Source: Marsupella aquatica (Eukaryota; Marchantiophyta). From it: DNA of 64,000 nucleotides. This document shows, in pieces, positions 1-10,233 of the stretch. Location: assembly GCA_973895155.1 (NCBI GenBank), contig OZ316891.1:16120001-16184000 (forward strand), read 5' to 3'. Numbering within the stretch: the first letter of the stretch is position 1; each line of letters begins with the position of its first letter. Under the pieces are notes generated by a model. That model made no database searches. It was given only the letters and a program-made list of their open reading frames with translations, and had not been told where the DNA came from. A program made the translations under genes and the position numbers.

Positions 1-570
1 AGAAAAACAATTCCGGAAGGTCGAGGTCTCGCTGGATGTGTCACCATGAATGGACTCGAAGGAGCTAAAGTGACTCTCGTCCGGTCAAACTCTGGAAGGA
101 GCAAAGAAGGCAAGCATCTCCTCCAAAGACATGATCTCCTTCTTCTCCATCTGGTGGGCACTGGTAAACGCAATCGAAGCTAATGACAAGACCGGTGGTG
201 TTGAAATGACTCGACTTGAATTAACAAAGGTTGTGTTCGAAATACCTTGCAACAGCGACCCAATGGAGAGTTTAGGTTTGGAGATCCAAAAAAACGTATC
301 ACAGAAAGGTTCAACGCAAAAAGGACCGTTGAGAAAGAGACGACTGTTCTGGTAGCGACAAAATATGCGGGGCCAAGGAACGGACGGAGGATTCAAAATT
401 CGCAAGTAGAAAAATAGACGTTTGGGGAGCGCCCGGCGCTAGTAAGGGAAATAATGAATTTAATCCATTTTATTATCAATGTAATGTAAACAAATCATAT
501 GTAATATGATAAATAAATGGATTAAGATAACAGCGCCCGGCGCTGGTAAAATGTAAGCCAAAAAAACTCT

Positions 571-868
571 TTAAGAATCGGACGATTTCGATTCGGAGCT
601 CTGTGACCTCTCGGTAGAGACCGCCTCATCATCTACATACTTGCTCCTACAAACGTCATCTACATAAGGATTTCGGACAAATTTCCTATCAACTCCTCTT
701 CGTAGCCGGAGACCTTTGTTTTCCCAACAAAGAGTCCTCTGATTGTCTTCCATTCTTGCAGCATTCTCAGCGTAAGAGGGTAACACAAATGGTTTCTCCG
801 GAGTGACAATTTCAAAACGAGCTACCTTTCTTCTGAGTTTGAAGCGTCTTCTCGTATTCCATTCGGAC
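571..868 (-). other. Conserved downstream exon or small ORF of the accessory gene, copy 1
   Basis: A reading frame of about 98 codons follows an acceptor-like site at 870-869. It includes SEWNTRRRFKLRRKV, PFVLPSYAENAA, NKGLRLRRG and a Ser/Asp-rich acidic C-terminus. It is conserved in copy 2 (50,628-50,931), where it is broken. Exon 4 ends with a stop codon in both copies, followed closely by a donor-like GTAAGC, so I cannot tell whether this is an alternative C-terminal exon, a 3' UTR exon or a separate small gene. The function is unrecognised. Confidence 0.4.
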
Positions 869-967
869 CTGGGTGAGAACAGAAGTTCGTCAACCGATTG
901 TATGAATGGATATCACAAAGCCATGAAGGAACTGGAAAGGAGAAAGAAGCTTACGAGTTTCAGAACA

Positions 968-2327
968 TTACTCGGAAGAGTCATCGCTGTCACTCTGGCC
1001 AGCGGATTGTTCCTGACCCTTCCCCTCAGGTGTGCCATCTTCATCTTCGTCTGCTGTACCACCACTTGACTCATCGTCAGAGTCAAAATTGAGTACAGAA
1101 CGGAGCTTGTCCCTCTTTTTCTTTTCGGGTGGCTGAATTGGGGGTGGCAAAGTTTCGACTTCCTTTGGAGAAAGTAGATCTAAGAACACCTTGGAACCAG
1201 TCTCAACGAAATCTTTCCTATTCTCCACTCCAATTACAAACCTCCCAGAATAGTCTCCAGCTACAAAAGAGCTGCCCGACCCCACTGTCCAATCCATGAA
1301 AATATCCCTAGGACGAGTGATGAGCTCAATCACAGATTGCATGAATCCAACAGACAATCGGGCATTTCCAGCAAATTCCATCTCAGGTGTTGGACCGACG
1401 TTGAGAGAGGGAAGTCCAATTAAATTTGTTATTGAGGGATCTTCGGTGGCAGACAGAGGTCTAAACCTCGAGTCTTTTGGCACCTTCCCTTTTTCAGACA
1501 GTCGAGAGAAGACGTCCAGCCTCAGCGTGAAGATCTGTAATATAACCCAAGCAAGGTATGTCAATGGATGCATTTGTAGACAATTTTTTAACGGCAAACC
1601 AGATGTCACGATGAGAAATTTACCTGTCGATCAGTCTTCGGCGCGTACATTGGAACTGACATGACAACATTGTGTGACGAGATGCAATGAAACTTCTTTG
1701 AATCTTGACAAGCCGATATAACCTGAGACATCGGATCGTATTCCCCGTTATGTAAAATGGCCAACATTCCGTCATCAGATAAAAATGGGTCCATTCCACG
1801 AAAGAAAGATGTGGCCAAAGTGTGGTCAGGGACATTCCATTTAGGAACTTTTCTGTCTAGCAGAGATGGTTTAAGTCCTGTTGGAAGGTAAATGAAACCC
1901 GCGTGGACCCCAAACGATCTCTCCTTTCCACCACGCACAACGCCCTTCTCTCGAAAGCCAGACTTCATGAGATCCTTTCCCCACTTCTCTACACCATTCA
2001 CCCAGTCAGGCTTCTCCCCTTTGTTAAACGTTGAGTCGTAGAATTCTGAGATGCTAGATTCAACAAGGCAATGCCTTGAAAGTCTACTCTTGAAGTCCCC
2101 GACTTCGCGTTGCAGACCTACAGCAGCAGCACTTTCTCGAGAAGAAGATCCACCTTCAATGGTCCTTTTTCTCTTCTTCCTTGTACTGGTAGCATCCACT
2201 GGAGCGATCGCCTTCCCTTTGTCGGTGGGAGTAATTGGATCGGATGGTGCTCCGGCATTGGCTTCTGAAGCCTCTGGGGTGGCATCTATCTTTGTATCTC
2301 CGCTCCCCACGGCGTCCAACTTTCTTC
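968..2327 (-). pseudogene. Exons 3-4 of the accessory gene: N4/N6 DNA methyltransferase-like domain, copy 1
   Basis: Exon 3 (2327-1624) contains HAGFIYLPTGLKPSLL, DDGMLAILHNGEYD and HNVVMSVPMY. Exon 4 (1534-968) contains SVGFMQSVIELITRPRDIF, then MDWTVGSGSSFVAGD and GRFVIGVENRKDFVE. The last blocks match the C-terminal half of beta-class N4/N6 methyltransferases: motif X, then motif I (usual form DPFxGSGTT), then the GiE strand. The preceding blocks fit motifs IV-VIII, but where [DNS]PP[YFW] is expected I see LPTG (LPIG in the other copy), so catalysis is doubtful. Exon 4 ends in an acidic Ser/Asp tail. The fold assignment is inference; a non-catalytic AdoMet-binding or DNA-binding role is equally possible. 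Confidence 0.5.
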
Positions 2328-2612
2328 CTGTTCAAATGGATGTCGACGTGATATCCGTCAATAAAGAGACAACGACAATGCTAACGCCCAGTGCTGGCCA
2401 AACTATCATAAGACTTGGCCTTAAATATACATCTTTCCGAGTAATAAATACCAATCCTGTTTCTAAAACAATGATTCTCATAACAGTGCCAGGCGCTAAC
2501 AATGTAACAGATTTGGACATAAGCAGCGTCGGGCGCTAACCAAAGGATATTGACAGATATTGACTGCCATAGCAGCGCCGGGCGCTAACCAAACGAAACA
2601 AATTATACTTAC

Positions 2613-3946
2613 GTTTTTTCCCAGATCTTGTTGATTCACTTGGGGCCGTAGTATCTGCTTTTGCTTTGGCACGAGGCTTCCTGCTTCGGTCAACATGAAC
2701 AATTGTTGTCTCGCATATTGTTTGCAATTCTGTTGTGGATTGATCCACATCGTCCAAAAGCCCCTGCTTCATGTCAGAAACAACGTTGACTGGAATCTGG
2801 GACTTAGACAGCTTATGGAAAGCATCCTTTTCTCTGTGATCAAAGGGCGAGTCCCATCTATCTGTATCCAGGTACCATGGACAATGGGTTCTCTCCCATT
2901 CACTCAAAGGTCTTGCTGGGAAGATTCCCTCGGTAGGATACATAGAATACAATTCAACTAAAGAATTACTCTCCGGTATGACAGTCCACTTGAGGAAGGC
3001 TACGGGATACGCCCAGAAGTAATCAGGATTGGTAGCCTCCATGTGGATGTAAAAATGGTAGAGATACCGTTTTGCTCACTTCTGGTTCTTCAAAGAATAA
3101 TCCTCTTTGTCAGGATACTTCGAGGGCCACATTGTATTAAAAAACTTACCCTTGACAGAGTCACCATATTTCCTAAAATCATTCGTAACTATTTCAATGA
3201 GAGATTCGAATGATTCACATGCCCAATCTTGTAAGCGATTCACGGGAATGGTTTGTTGGACCTCTCGTAGATCACATTGCAACATCCCCACCGCAATCCC
3301 TTCTACATTATTCCATGGAATCCAAGTGTGACACCACTGTTTGACTGGATCATCATTGACGCTATTCGGATGGAAGAATTGTCTCCGGAGCTCCGGATTG
3401 CAATGTGCTACAAGCAAAGTACTTCGTAGCTTGGCGTCAAGAGCCGAAACAGCTGTAAAAAGCCTGGCCCGGTCCATGGTACACAACATGGTATCTGGTT
3501 TCTTCTCTCTCTTATTCCTCTCCGTGACAGCATACATCTCTGTGCACGTAGATAGAAAGTCCTCAAACTCTGGACTCAACAAAGGAGTGATTTTCAAGGT
3601 CTTAACTGCCCATTCCTTGGTTGCTTCCTTCATCATAACGGCATGCCTTATGGAAACCTCCTCGACCGACCAAGGGGTACCGAGGGTCGCAGCGGACTCC
3701 ATGTCAATCTTGAACTGATTCGAATACGACTTAATCTTATCCTGACATAGAATGTACAAAAGAGCCTCCTGAGGCATCTTCTTTGTGTACCAGGATCCTT
3801 TTCACGTCTTCACCCTGATCTGCTCAAACTTCTTGTAATTTGCAGGGTCGATGAGCTTACTATAGTACTCCAGGTCGTGCATCAAGATCCGCTTAATTCG
3901 ATCGGCATCTAGGATCCAGGAGGGTTCCACAACTGCTTGTCCTAGC
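2613..3946 (-). pseudogene. Exon 2 of the accessory gene: conserved helical middle region, copy 1
   Basis: This exon encodes about 440 residues that align along their length with copy 2 (54,127-52,795). Conserved blocks include LGQAVVEPSWILDADRI at the exon start, PLLSPEFEDFLSTC, DRARLFTAVSALD, NDDPVKQWCHTW and HCPWYLDTDRWDSPF. It ends in a basic stretch (DRSRKPRAKAK). I do not recognise a family. The composition suggests a mostly alpha-helical domain, with Trp/Cys/His conserved in the VKQWCHTW block. The basic end could be a nuclear localisation signal. In-frame TGA codons at about 3808 and 3074 replace Arg codons (AGA and CGA in the other copy). Confidence 0.5.
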
Positions 3947-4079
3947 CTGAAATAAAAGAACGAAATGAGAACATATAAGCAGCGCCGGGCGCTAGCAAAA
4001 AATTGCCTCGAAAAGTTATGCTAGAAAGAATGAACAATTCATAATGACTCACGAAGTTCTGCACCAAAGGGTATCTTAC

Positions 4080-4816
4080 TGGTTAACGGTGTGCATAGCC
4101 GCTTCGATTTCTATCAGCGAACTCTTGTCGCCATTGAAAACAGTACAAAGCACACGCGGGTGGTACTTTGGGTTTTCGGGACTCTCTTGAGTGACAAGAG
4201 TCCACGAGTAAAGCCTATGGTTCCCGTCAAAAACTGAGAACATTATGTCTTTCAAAACTAGAAAATCTGGGTCGGCAGCATATTCTTCCTCAAATTTCTC
4301 GTTCTCAGATGTCCATATTGGATCCCAACTCTCATGAATTTCTTGAGTATAGGTGAGAAGCGCTCCCTCAGCATCGGTAGGCTGAACGTAAAACCTCATT
4401 CCAATCGAAGAATTGTATCCCATGCTATGGAAAGAGTCTTTTAGCTTGTCGATGGAAGAACTGTCTTTCTATAGAGTTCGGACAACCTCCATATGCACCA
4501 ATCGACATAGTGGAATTCATGGAGGCTCTTTGTCAAACCCTCTGAAATCCTTCCCAAACGACATGACATGTTTTGAAATAAGATCCGTCTCGGAAAACGA
4601 AACATCTTGAATCGCAAATGTGTCAAGATTCTCCATCTTCTTTCTCGCTGGTTTGGCAAACGAAATACTTGAGATTGGAACAAGCGATGCGGTGGACCTC
4701 GTTACTCGACGCGTATACACTGAACCAGAGAATGAAGACTCAGAAGACTCGCAATACCCACGATCCTGATCCCCATCCACACTATACCCCCTCGACGAGG
4801 AGGGGATTGCATCCAT
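4080..4816 (-). pseudogene. Exon 1 of the accessory gene: ParB/sulfiredoxin-like domain, copy 1
   Basis: A Ser-rich leader (SESSFSGSVYTRRVTRS) is followed by a segment with the ParB N-terminal pattern. There is a short strand IPLCRLV, a helix with LKDSFHSMGY (compare the eLa.SI...G of ParB), a strand with MRFYVQP, and then the signature DGNHRLYSW, which matches the DG-x-HR-x-x-A/W motif of ParB/Srx-fold proteins. DGNHRL in this copy is DGNHQL in the other. In bacteria and phages ParB-N domains are often fused or adjacent to N4/N6 DNA methyltransferases, which fits the C-terminal part of this gene. No KorB-type helix-turn-helix is evident. Two stop codons break this exon here. The domain call is from motifs only. 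Confidence 0.55.
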
Positions 4817-4867
4817 CGTCTTTACGATGAAAGGTGTACGAACGGAATCCTCACGACTAATTACCAA

Positions 4868-5732
4868 TTCTCCATACCATATTAACAGTTGCGTCCGTAT
4901 TATATCCGATCAATGAGCGCTATTCCCCTCTTTGTAATCGGTTGGAGAGACGTTACTCATTGCGAACGACAAGATTCAATTTAATTTATCAGTGACGGAA
5001 AGCGACAACTTAGAAATTGCGATAAGTATTAATGTGAACTAAGCTAAAATGTTTGCGTGATAATCACGCTGAACATTAGTTACCGTTAAAAGTTACCGTT
5101 GTCTCAGCACCTTGCGAACAAACATGCAATGCCAGCGCCGGGCACCAGCAAATAAGAGACTACCAAATTGAAGAACTTATTGGTGAACAAATGCTAGCGC
5201 CCGGCGCTAGCCATTTGAATAATTTCATTAACGTTCTTTCTAAGCAATATATATTGTCAACAAACTCCTAAATGTACCTGTTTCACCTGTAGTAACCAAA
5301 TTTTACTTAATATTATGAGATTAAATTTATTGTATCAATAGTAGCGCCTGGCGCTAGTAAAAATTCACTATATTTGCATCAATATTTAGTATGTAATTAT
5401 GCTAGCGCCAGGCGCTAGTCATAATACTTTTCAAATTATGTCATTGTTATTACAATGGCTTTTAGGTAGCGCCCGACGCTAATGAAATGGACGCACTTGT
5501 ATATACTACTATCTAGTCGTATTCATGTAATAAATATTCCTGACACCCGCACTTGACGGGCAAAAACGACAAATGTATCATTTATGATTTCAACGGACGA
5601 GTGTTCTATGTCGTATTGAAACGTCTCTTTCAACGGCCGGTGGTCCTCGAAGGGGTGTTATAAGCACAAGAAATACGGTTGGGATTGGGCTATTGCATGA
5701 ATTACTTCTGGCCTAAACTTCTTTCGTCTACA
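4868..5732. promoter_or_regulatory. Divergent promoter region of element 1, with five palindromes
   Basis: This non-coding stretch lies between two genes transcribed away from each other. It holds five palindromic sites at about 5133-5148 (degenerate), 5194-5210, 5342-5357, 5402-5418 and 5467-5481. It is AT-rich between the sites, with long runs of A/T around 5240-5400. The equivalent region of element 2 (54,946-55,738 plus 59,404-59,730) has five sites too. I cannot place a TATA box or a transcription start with confidence. Confidence 0.5.
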
Positions 5733-8700
5733 ATGTCGCGCTCAATTGTTATTACACGTGCTTATACCCGGGAAGTCGTCAAAGTTCCCGTGCAGGTTTC
5801 TGATACTTATAGGCAAGTAAGCGAGAACTATCTGTGCGGGAGATTTGATTTGAGAATCAATGACATTCTGTCGATTGTTCTTGAGGAGTCATCGAGTGGA
5901 GGACATGAACCAGCTACGGCATTTGATGTGGATGACGGAATACGTTTCTGGCACATGAATGTAGGACTTCGTTACACGCTTCATGTCAAACCTACTCCTC
6001 TTCAATCGGTTGTTCAGGACATTCCGCCCCAGGTTGTTGAAATATCTGAGAGTGAAGATGAGGAAGTTGCGCCCAATCCTCCTAAGAAGCACAAAGCTCC
6101 AAGCTCTAGTTGCCTTAAGAGTGAACCGGTGGCCACTTCCACTGTAGATGTCCAAAAGGTTTACAGGCGGAGTGCAATGGACGCCTTACTCAAGGCCACA
6201 GGCCATAGTGAATTGTCAAGATTTATCTCGGCAGGGGACTTTCGACACGATCAAGTTCCTTGTTTGCCAAACAAGTACAACGGAAATATTGTATTTGAAT
6301 TGCCTCCCATTGTGGGAATGCAGTCCAAAGGATCTAGACTTCGTGACATGGACCGTGCCAAAGATTGTTACATTTGGACCAGGATTTTTCCAACGACCGT
6401 AAACGTGCAACCAAAGAAACACTGGGAGTTTGGTAAAGTCAGTTGTACTGGGTTCGTCGAGTGCAGGAACAAGTCTTGTGAATATTTTTTGCGAAAGAAG
6501 AGATGCAATTCTAAAGCGTGGGCTGGTACCCCTAAGCTTAGTGGCCAGCATGTGGTGGGTTCGCTCATTGAAGAGGGTGGTATAGTATGTCACTACTGTG
6601 AAAAGATTCCTTTTTGTGTGGACTCTTGCCCTGCTCGCTTGTTTTATATGTATCCACAGGTCCTACTTGATACAGAAACCTATAGTCACATGTCTCGTCT
6701 CGCGATACATATAGGTGAACATAATCATCCGAGTAGAAAAGTTTTCTCGAGGAGTGCTGAAAAGATGGCCGAGGACTTAATAAAAAGAAATCACGAAGCC
6801 AATCCTCTTGCAAAACCGGCTGGGATTTTGAATTCGACGACTGGTTCGCTTGTGAAAGCTCTTTGCGAGAACGTTGACGACATCATAGATATTGAAGAAA
6901 CCGAAATTTGGAAGTCTCTCATGGTTCTATCTACTCCTCAGAAATTTGCGTCCCTTTGTCGCAGCATTTGAATGGACCAGGCTGGTCGTGGTGAGTTAGA
7001 TTTCCTAGCTCGAATGCAAAGGTCAAATAATATTTCTTTTCTCCAAAGGTATCTTCTTCCGGGTCAGGGTTGTTTAGCAGATCGTCCCCACATATTCAAA
7101 ATGTCAATGAAGGGTCATGGATCTGGTGTAGATCTTTTACGTCAGATGCAACCTGGCGGAAGACTGGAAGGGGCTTGGGTGAGTTTTGATGTCATGAAGC
7201 GAGTGACAACCGACTGGTTTACTTTTAGCACACACGTTTACGATCACAACTTTCGAGCTCTTTGTACAATATTCACATGCGAACTAAAAGCTGAAGACAT
7301 AGAGTCCTTTGAGAAGGCATGGAGAATTATGATAGAGGTTTGTAAGGAAAATGGGTTACATGAGGTTACCATTCAAGGTTTTATGGCTGACAATGCTCAG
7401 GCTGGATGGATTGCCGTTCGCAATGTCTTTTTTGGGGGTCACCCAGACCCTGAACGTGAACGCTCCGATGCATTCCACTTTTACCAGTCTTTCCATCGAC
7501 ATTCCACCGAGGGAGTACTCGAGGGTAGGCAACCTGAACATCTAAGACTGTGGGAGAAATTGCAAAATGCTCCATCATTCGTTGCTGCGTACCGAGTTTC
7601 TAGGGAGATTGTGTTATGGTGGCAAGCAGGCAACTGTGTTCCAGGGAAACTGATGATGTTGCAGAGTTGGATATCATGGTGGGTCGTTCGATGGCATCAG
7701 TGGGGGAATTTCATTCGCGTGGTAAGTTTTAGCAATGCTTACAATAGTCACTTCGCCATGTTTTTTACTAGCGCCTGGCGTTGCTTTTAACTGTACAGAT
7801 GCCAACATTATATTATTACATCATACACAATGCTAGCGCCTGGCGCTGCTTTAAACTATACAGAGAACTTTGCCACATTCATGACTTATGAACACTTGAT
7901 AATACCAACATTACCGTAATATATATTATATACATTGCTAGCGCCTGGCGCTGCTTAAACAAATTGACTAAAGTTGGTCTGGATCCACTTCATTGTAGAG
8001 CAAAAGCGCAGAAGAAGGTGCCCTCATTCCAAACTGTACAGGTTTTGAGTCAAGGCACGCTTCAATGAAAGCATGGGCAACCAAGAAAATGGTGGGCCTC
8101 TTCGAAGCATGCCAAGTTGATCAAAATCGGGCTATATCTCAAGTTGCAGGTTACAGTGCATATCGGAAAGGACTCAATAGAGGGAAGGGGCCAACTATCT
8201 GGGAATTGGCATTCCGTTCGGCAGACCAAGCAGGTTCACCCAAGTTATTCGAAGAAGCCACTAACATGATTCTTTTCAACTCTGCCGATTTTGATCTGGG
8301 TAGGAATTCTCCTCTGAATGGAGATATTGTCACCAAATCGGTTAAGAGGAAGGGACTTGCAACTGGGATTGTCTCACCACAAGACTCCCATCGGCATGAC
8401 ACCATTCTCATCACTACCCCAAATACTCGAGGATTCAAACGGAAGAATCTCAACAAGACTGAGTTCACTTCCATTCCCGCCAATGTAGTAGATCCTATAG
8501 TAGACCTCTACGGGAGTGACACTTCAACAAGTGAAAGCGGTTCCCTTGTGAACACCCCTGAAGCCACGAGGGAAACAACATCATCTCAACAACCACGTAG
8601 TGCCCCCGCTGTGGTTCAACGTTTGCCGACAGAATCAGGTCCATTGGAAATGGACGTTCCAAGAGGAAGCTGGCATTTGAGACGGACGGCCAAATATGGG

Positions 8701-9525
8701 GCAGGGGCATAGTGTAATGGGACCTTGCATGGAAATTCTGACAGAGATGAGTGTCAAAATCGTGTCAAGAAAATAGGGTTCCATTCTGCTGCCGGTGTTG
8801 TCGGCATTGTTGTCAGCGGACATCGCATTTTCAGAGGAACTCCCATTGCCGAAATGATATGGTTCTGCCCAAACAGCACATGCTACAAGAGCCGCCCGCG
8901 TCGTGGTGTTGAACGCCTTCCTCCTGTACCGGACATCCTGCCAGTTGTGAAAGGAACAAACCTTTCGCTTGGAGAGATAGAGTACCTTCAAGCGCAGGGA
9001 GTCTCTATGGTCCAAACAGCTACGCCCTCTCGAACTCGAACTGCACCATTTGCATTCGACTTGAGAATCAATGTTAACACATTTCCAGAGAAAATCAATT
9101 TTGCGGAGCCCAACGTGCGCCTTCGTAGCAGGAATGGGAGGAACTCCAGACCTCGCTCTAATCTAACTGTGGCTCATAGTAAACGAATGGAGTCGGCTCG
9201 AAAAGAAGCTATGACTCTGGATGGAGAGTGGGATGTGATTAGTGGAATTGCTTATGGGAAACAATTCAGAATACGGACTCATGAGAACCTTCGATCGCCA
9301 AACACTTACTTTGTCCAAATGTGCATCTTCCCTACTTGTTCCTGTGAGGATTTCTTCCATCGTCATTCCCGCGGCAAGCCGTATATGCCCTGTAAACATT
9401 TGTACTAGGTGTTCATAAATGTCTTCAAGTTTCATGTAGAGGAGTCTACCCTGTGTAGCCAGCCAATTTTGACAGTTGGAGAAGTCAGACTTGTGTTGGA
9501 GAGGCACAACGCAAATGGTTTATAG
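5733..9525 (+). pseudogene. MULE-like transposase with GCM/WRKY-like and SWIM zinc fingers, copy 1
   Basis: Exon 1 runs 5733-7721 and exon 2 runs 7999-9525, with a GT...AG intron between them. The Met at 5733 is preferred because homology to copy 2 begins about there; 5679 is also in frame. In order: an N-terminal beta-rich region, an acidic linker, a conserved YRRSAMDALLKATGHSELSR block, and a Cys/His cluster ending HIGEHNHP, typical of the WRKY-GCM1 fold in MULE transposases. The catalytic core follows: SFDVMKR (first Asp), MADNAQAGW (second Asp) and, after the intron, TGFESRHASMKAW (Glu). The C-terminus has CSCEDFF...PCKH, a SWIM finger (CxC...CxH). Stops at 6969, 8710 and 9406 disable it. 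It would cut and reinsert the element in the nucleus if intact. Confidence 0.75.
7722..7998 (+). other. Intron of transposase copy 1 with three palindromes
   Basis: The intron starts GTAAGT and ends TGTAG, separating the exon with the two catalytic Asp residues from the exon with the catalytic Glu. It contains three palindrome copies: 7768-7784, 7832-7849 and 7937-7953. The matching intron in element 2 (61,771-62,000) has two. The remaining sequence is AT-rich with no ORF. Confidence 0.65.
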
Positions 9526-10175
9526 AGGGACACGATTTATCCTTAACTATCGTATTCCATAACGGATACTATGTTGTTTTGTCTTTAGTCAACGGATATT
9601 ACTTTAGGTTTTTATGTGGTTTTGGTTAGCGTCGGGCGCTGGTCAATAACTTATTTATAAAATTTTGTTTTTTGTGGTTATTGCCATTGGATGGTTCAAT
9701 AAGCTTTTATTATCGTCCCATTATTCTGCGTACTTAATCCTTTGTTAGCGCCTGGCGCTAGTTTCACACTCTGCCTGACAGACCCCTATGTTTCCGATAA
9801 CATAATTCAGTCCACAACTGGCTTTGTGGTGGGTCCCGCCTGAGCATACTCCATTTCTCCATGGGTATTATTATGGTTAGCCTTTTTTTAACCACACTAA
9901 TGAAGTATATGAACTAAATGAAGCATTTAAAAGTGGACTGTTTAGAAATGTTGTTGTATATAAACAGCAGTGAATTGAATGACAACCCTTTTTTATCTAT
10001 AATCTGAGCAAGTGACAATGGATTGGAACCTCTCCGAGCAACTGTGAGCACACTTCTCCCTTAGATCTGACGTCGTGTCTTATGCCAGTAGGAATATTTT
10101 TGGCTTAAGTATGTGGTTGTTCCTTACGTGAATTTTAGAAAAACTTTGCCAAATAATACACTTTTACAATAACAA

Positions 10176-10213
10176 TTTCCTGTTACCAGGAGAAATTACC
10201 TGGTAACAGGAAA
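10176..10213. repeat. Perfect 15-bp inverted repeat near the element 1 terminus
   Basis: The left arm TTTCCTGTTACCAGG (10,176-10,190) and right arm CCTGGTAACAGGAAA (10,199-10,213) are separated by 8 bases. It lies 20 bp inside the inferred end at 10,233 and could form a cruciform or hairpin. It may be a subterminal transposase-binding site or a by-product of end duplication. I do not see the full hairpin at the other visible ends. Confidence 0.8.
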
Positions 10214-10222
10214 ACTGTTTCC

Positions 10223-10233
10223 TGTTTCCTGTC
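10223..10233. repeat. Right terminal motif of element 1 (inverse of GACAGGAAACA)
   Basis: TGTTTCCTGTC here is the exact reverse complement of GACAGGAAACA at 48,950-48,960 and 49,347-49,357, where two other copies begin. The LINE-related sequence starts directly after it. The 9 bases after the end (TCCACTGCT) would be the target duplication, but the other flank lies outside the window. Confidence 0.5.

Larger units (their letters stand above)
968..4816 (-). pseudogene. ParB-like plus DNA-methyltransferase-like multi-exon gene, copy 1
   Basis: Comparison with the copy at 51,021-54,945 defines four main exons: 4816-4080, 3946-2613, 2327-1624 and 1534-968. The introns have GT...AG ends at 4079-3947, 2612-2328 and 1623-1535, and the frame is kept across each junction. 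The start is taken at the Met at 4816. An upstream in-frame Met at 4867 is possible, but the other copy starts near the 4816 position. Premature stops interrupt exon 1 (near 4515 and 4467) and exon 2 (TGA near 3808 and at about 3074). Where the other copy keeps a sense codon, most of these are C-to-T changes. Two introns hold palindromes: one in intron 1 and four in intron 2. The gene probably encodes a nuclear DNA-binding accessory protein of the transposon; no function is demonstrated. Confidence 0.6.
428..9761. repeat. Dispersed palindromes TAGCGCCNGGCGCTA in element 1
   Basis: Sites at about 428-440, 531-546, 2391-2406 (degenerate), 2484-2499, 2524-2539, 2572-2588, 3979-3995, 5133-5148 (degenerate), 5194-5210, 5342-5357, 5402-5418, 5467-5481, 7768-7784, 7832-7849, 7937-7953, 9627-9642 and 9745-9761. 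Each is two inverted arms (TAGCGCC / GGCGCTA) around one variable central base. All lie in introns, between the genes, or beyond the last exons. I found none in the exons. Some have single C-to-T or G-to-A changes. Spacing is irregular, so this is neither a tandem repeat nor a CRISPR array. Confidence 0.85.
1..10233. mobile_element. Large MULE-like DNA transposon, copy 1 (left end outside window)
   Basis: Two divergent genes share a central promoter region: a ParB-like/methyltransferase-like gene on the minus strand (about 571-4816) and a SWIM-type MULE transposase on the plus strand (5733-9525). The non-coding parts carry about 17 copies of a palindrome with consensus TAGCGCCNGGCGCTA. The right terminus is placed at 10,233 because TGTTTCCTGTC (10,223-10,233) is the inverse of GACAGGAAACA, which starts two other copies at 48,950 and 49,347. 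The left end lies upstream of base 1. By comparison with element 2, which is about 11 kb without its insertion, roughly 0.7-0.8 kb is missing. Both genes have premature stops, so this copy is probably non-autonomous or dead. Positions 1-427 contain no ORF that I can match to element 2. Confidence 0.7.
9526..10233. other. Non-coding right tail of element 1
   Basis: From the transposase stop to the inferred terminus there is no gene. The tail holds two palindromes (9627-9642, 9745-9761), AT-rich sequence, and near the end a perfect 15-bp inverted repeat followed by two CTGTTTCCTGT-type motifs. The first palindrome lies about 100 bp past the transposase stop, as in the tails of element 2 and of the third copy. 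Confidence 0.55.

Noticed and set aside
1-427. Minus-strand frame 405-85 as an element gene
   Set aside because: No similarity to the ORF in the matching part of element 2 and no domain. The left part of element 1 is outside the window, so it cannot be judged.
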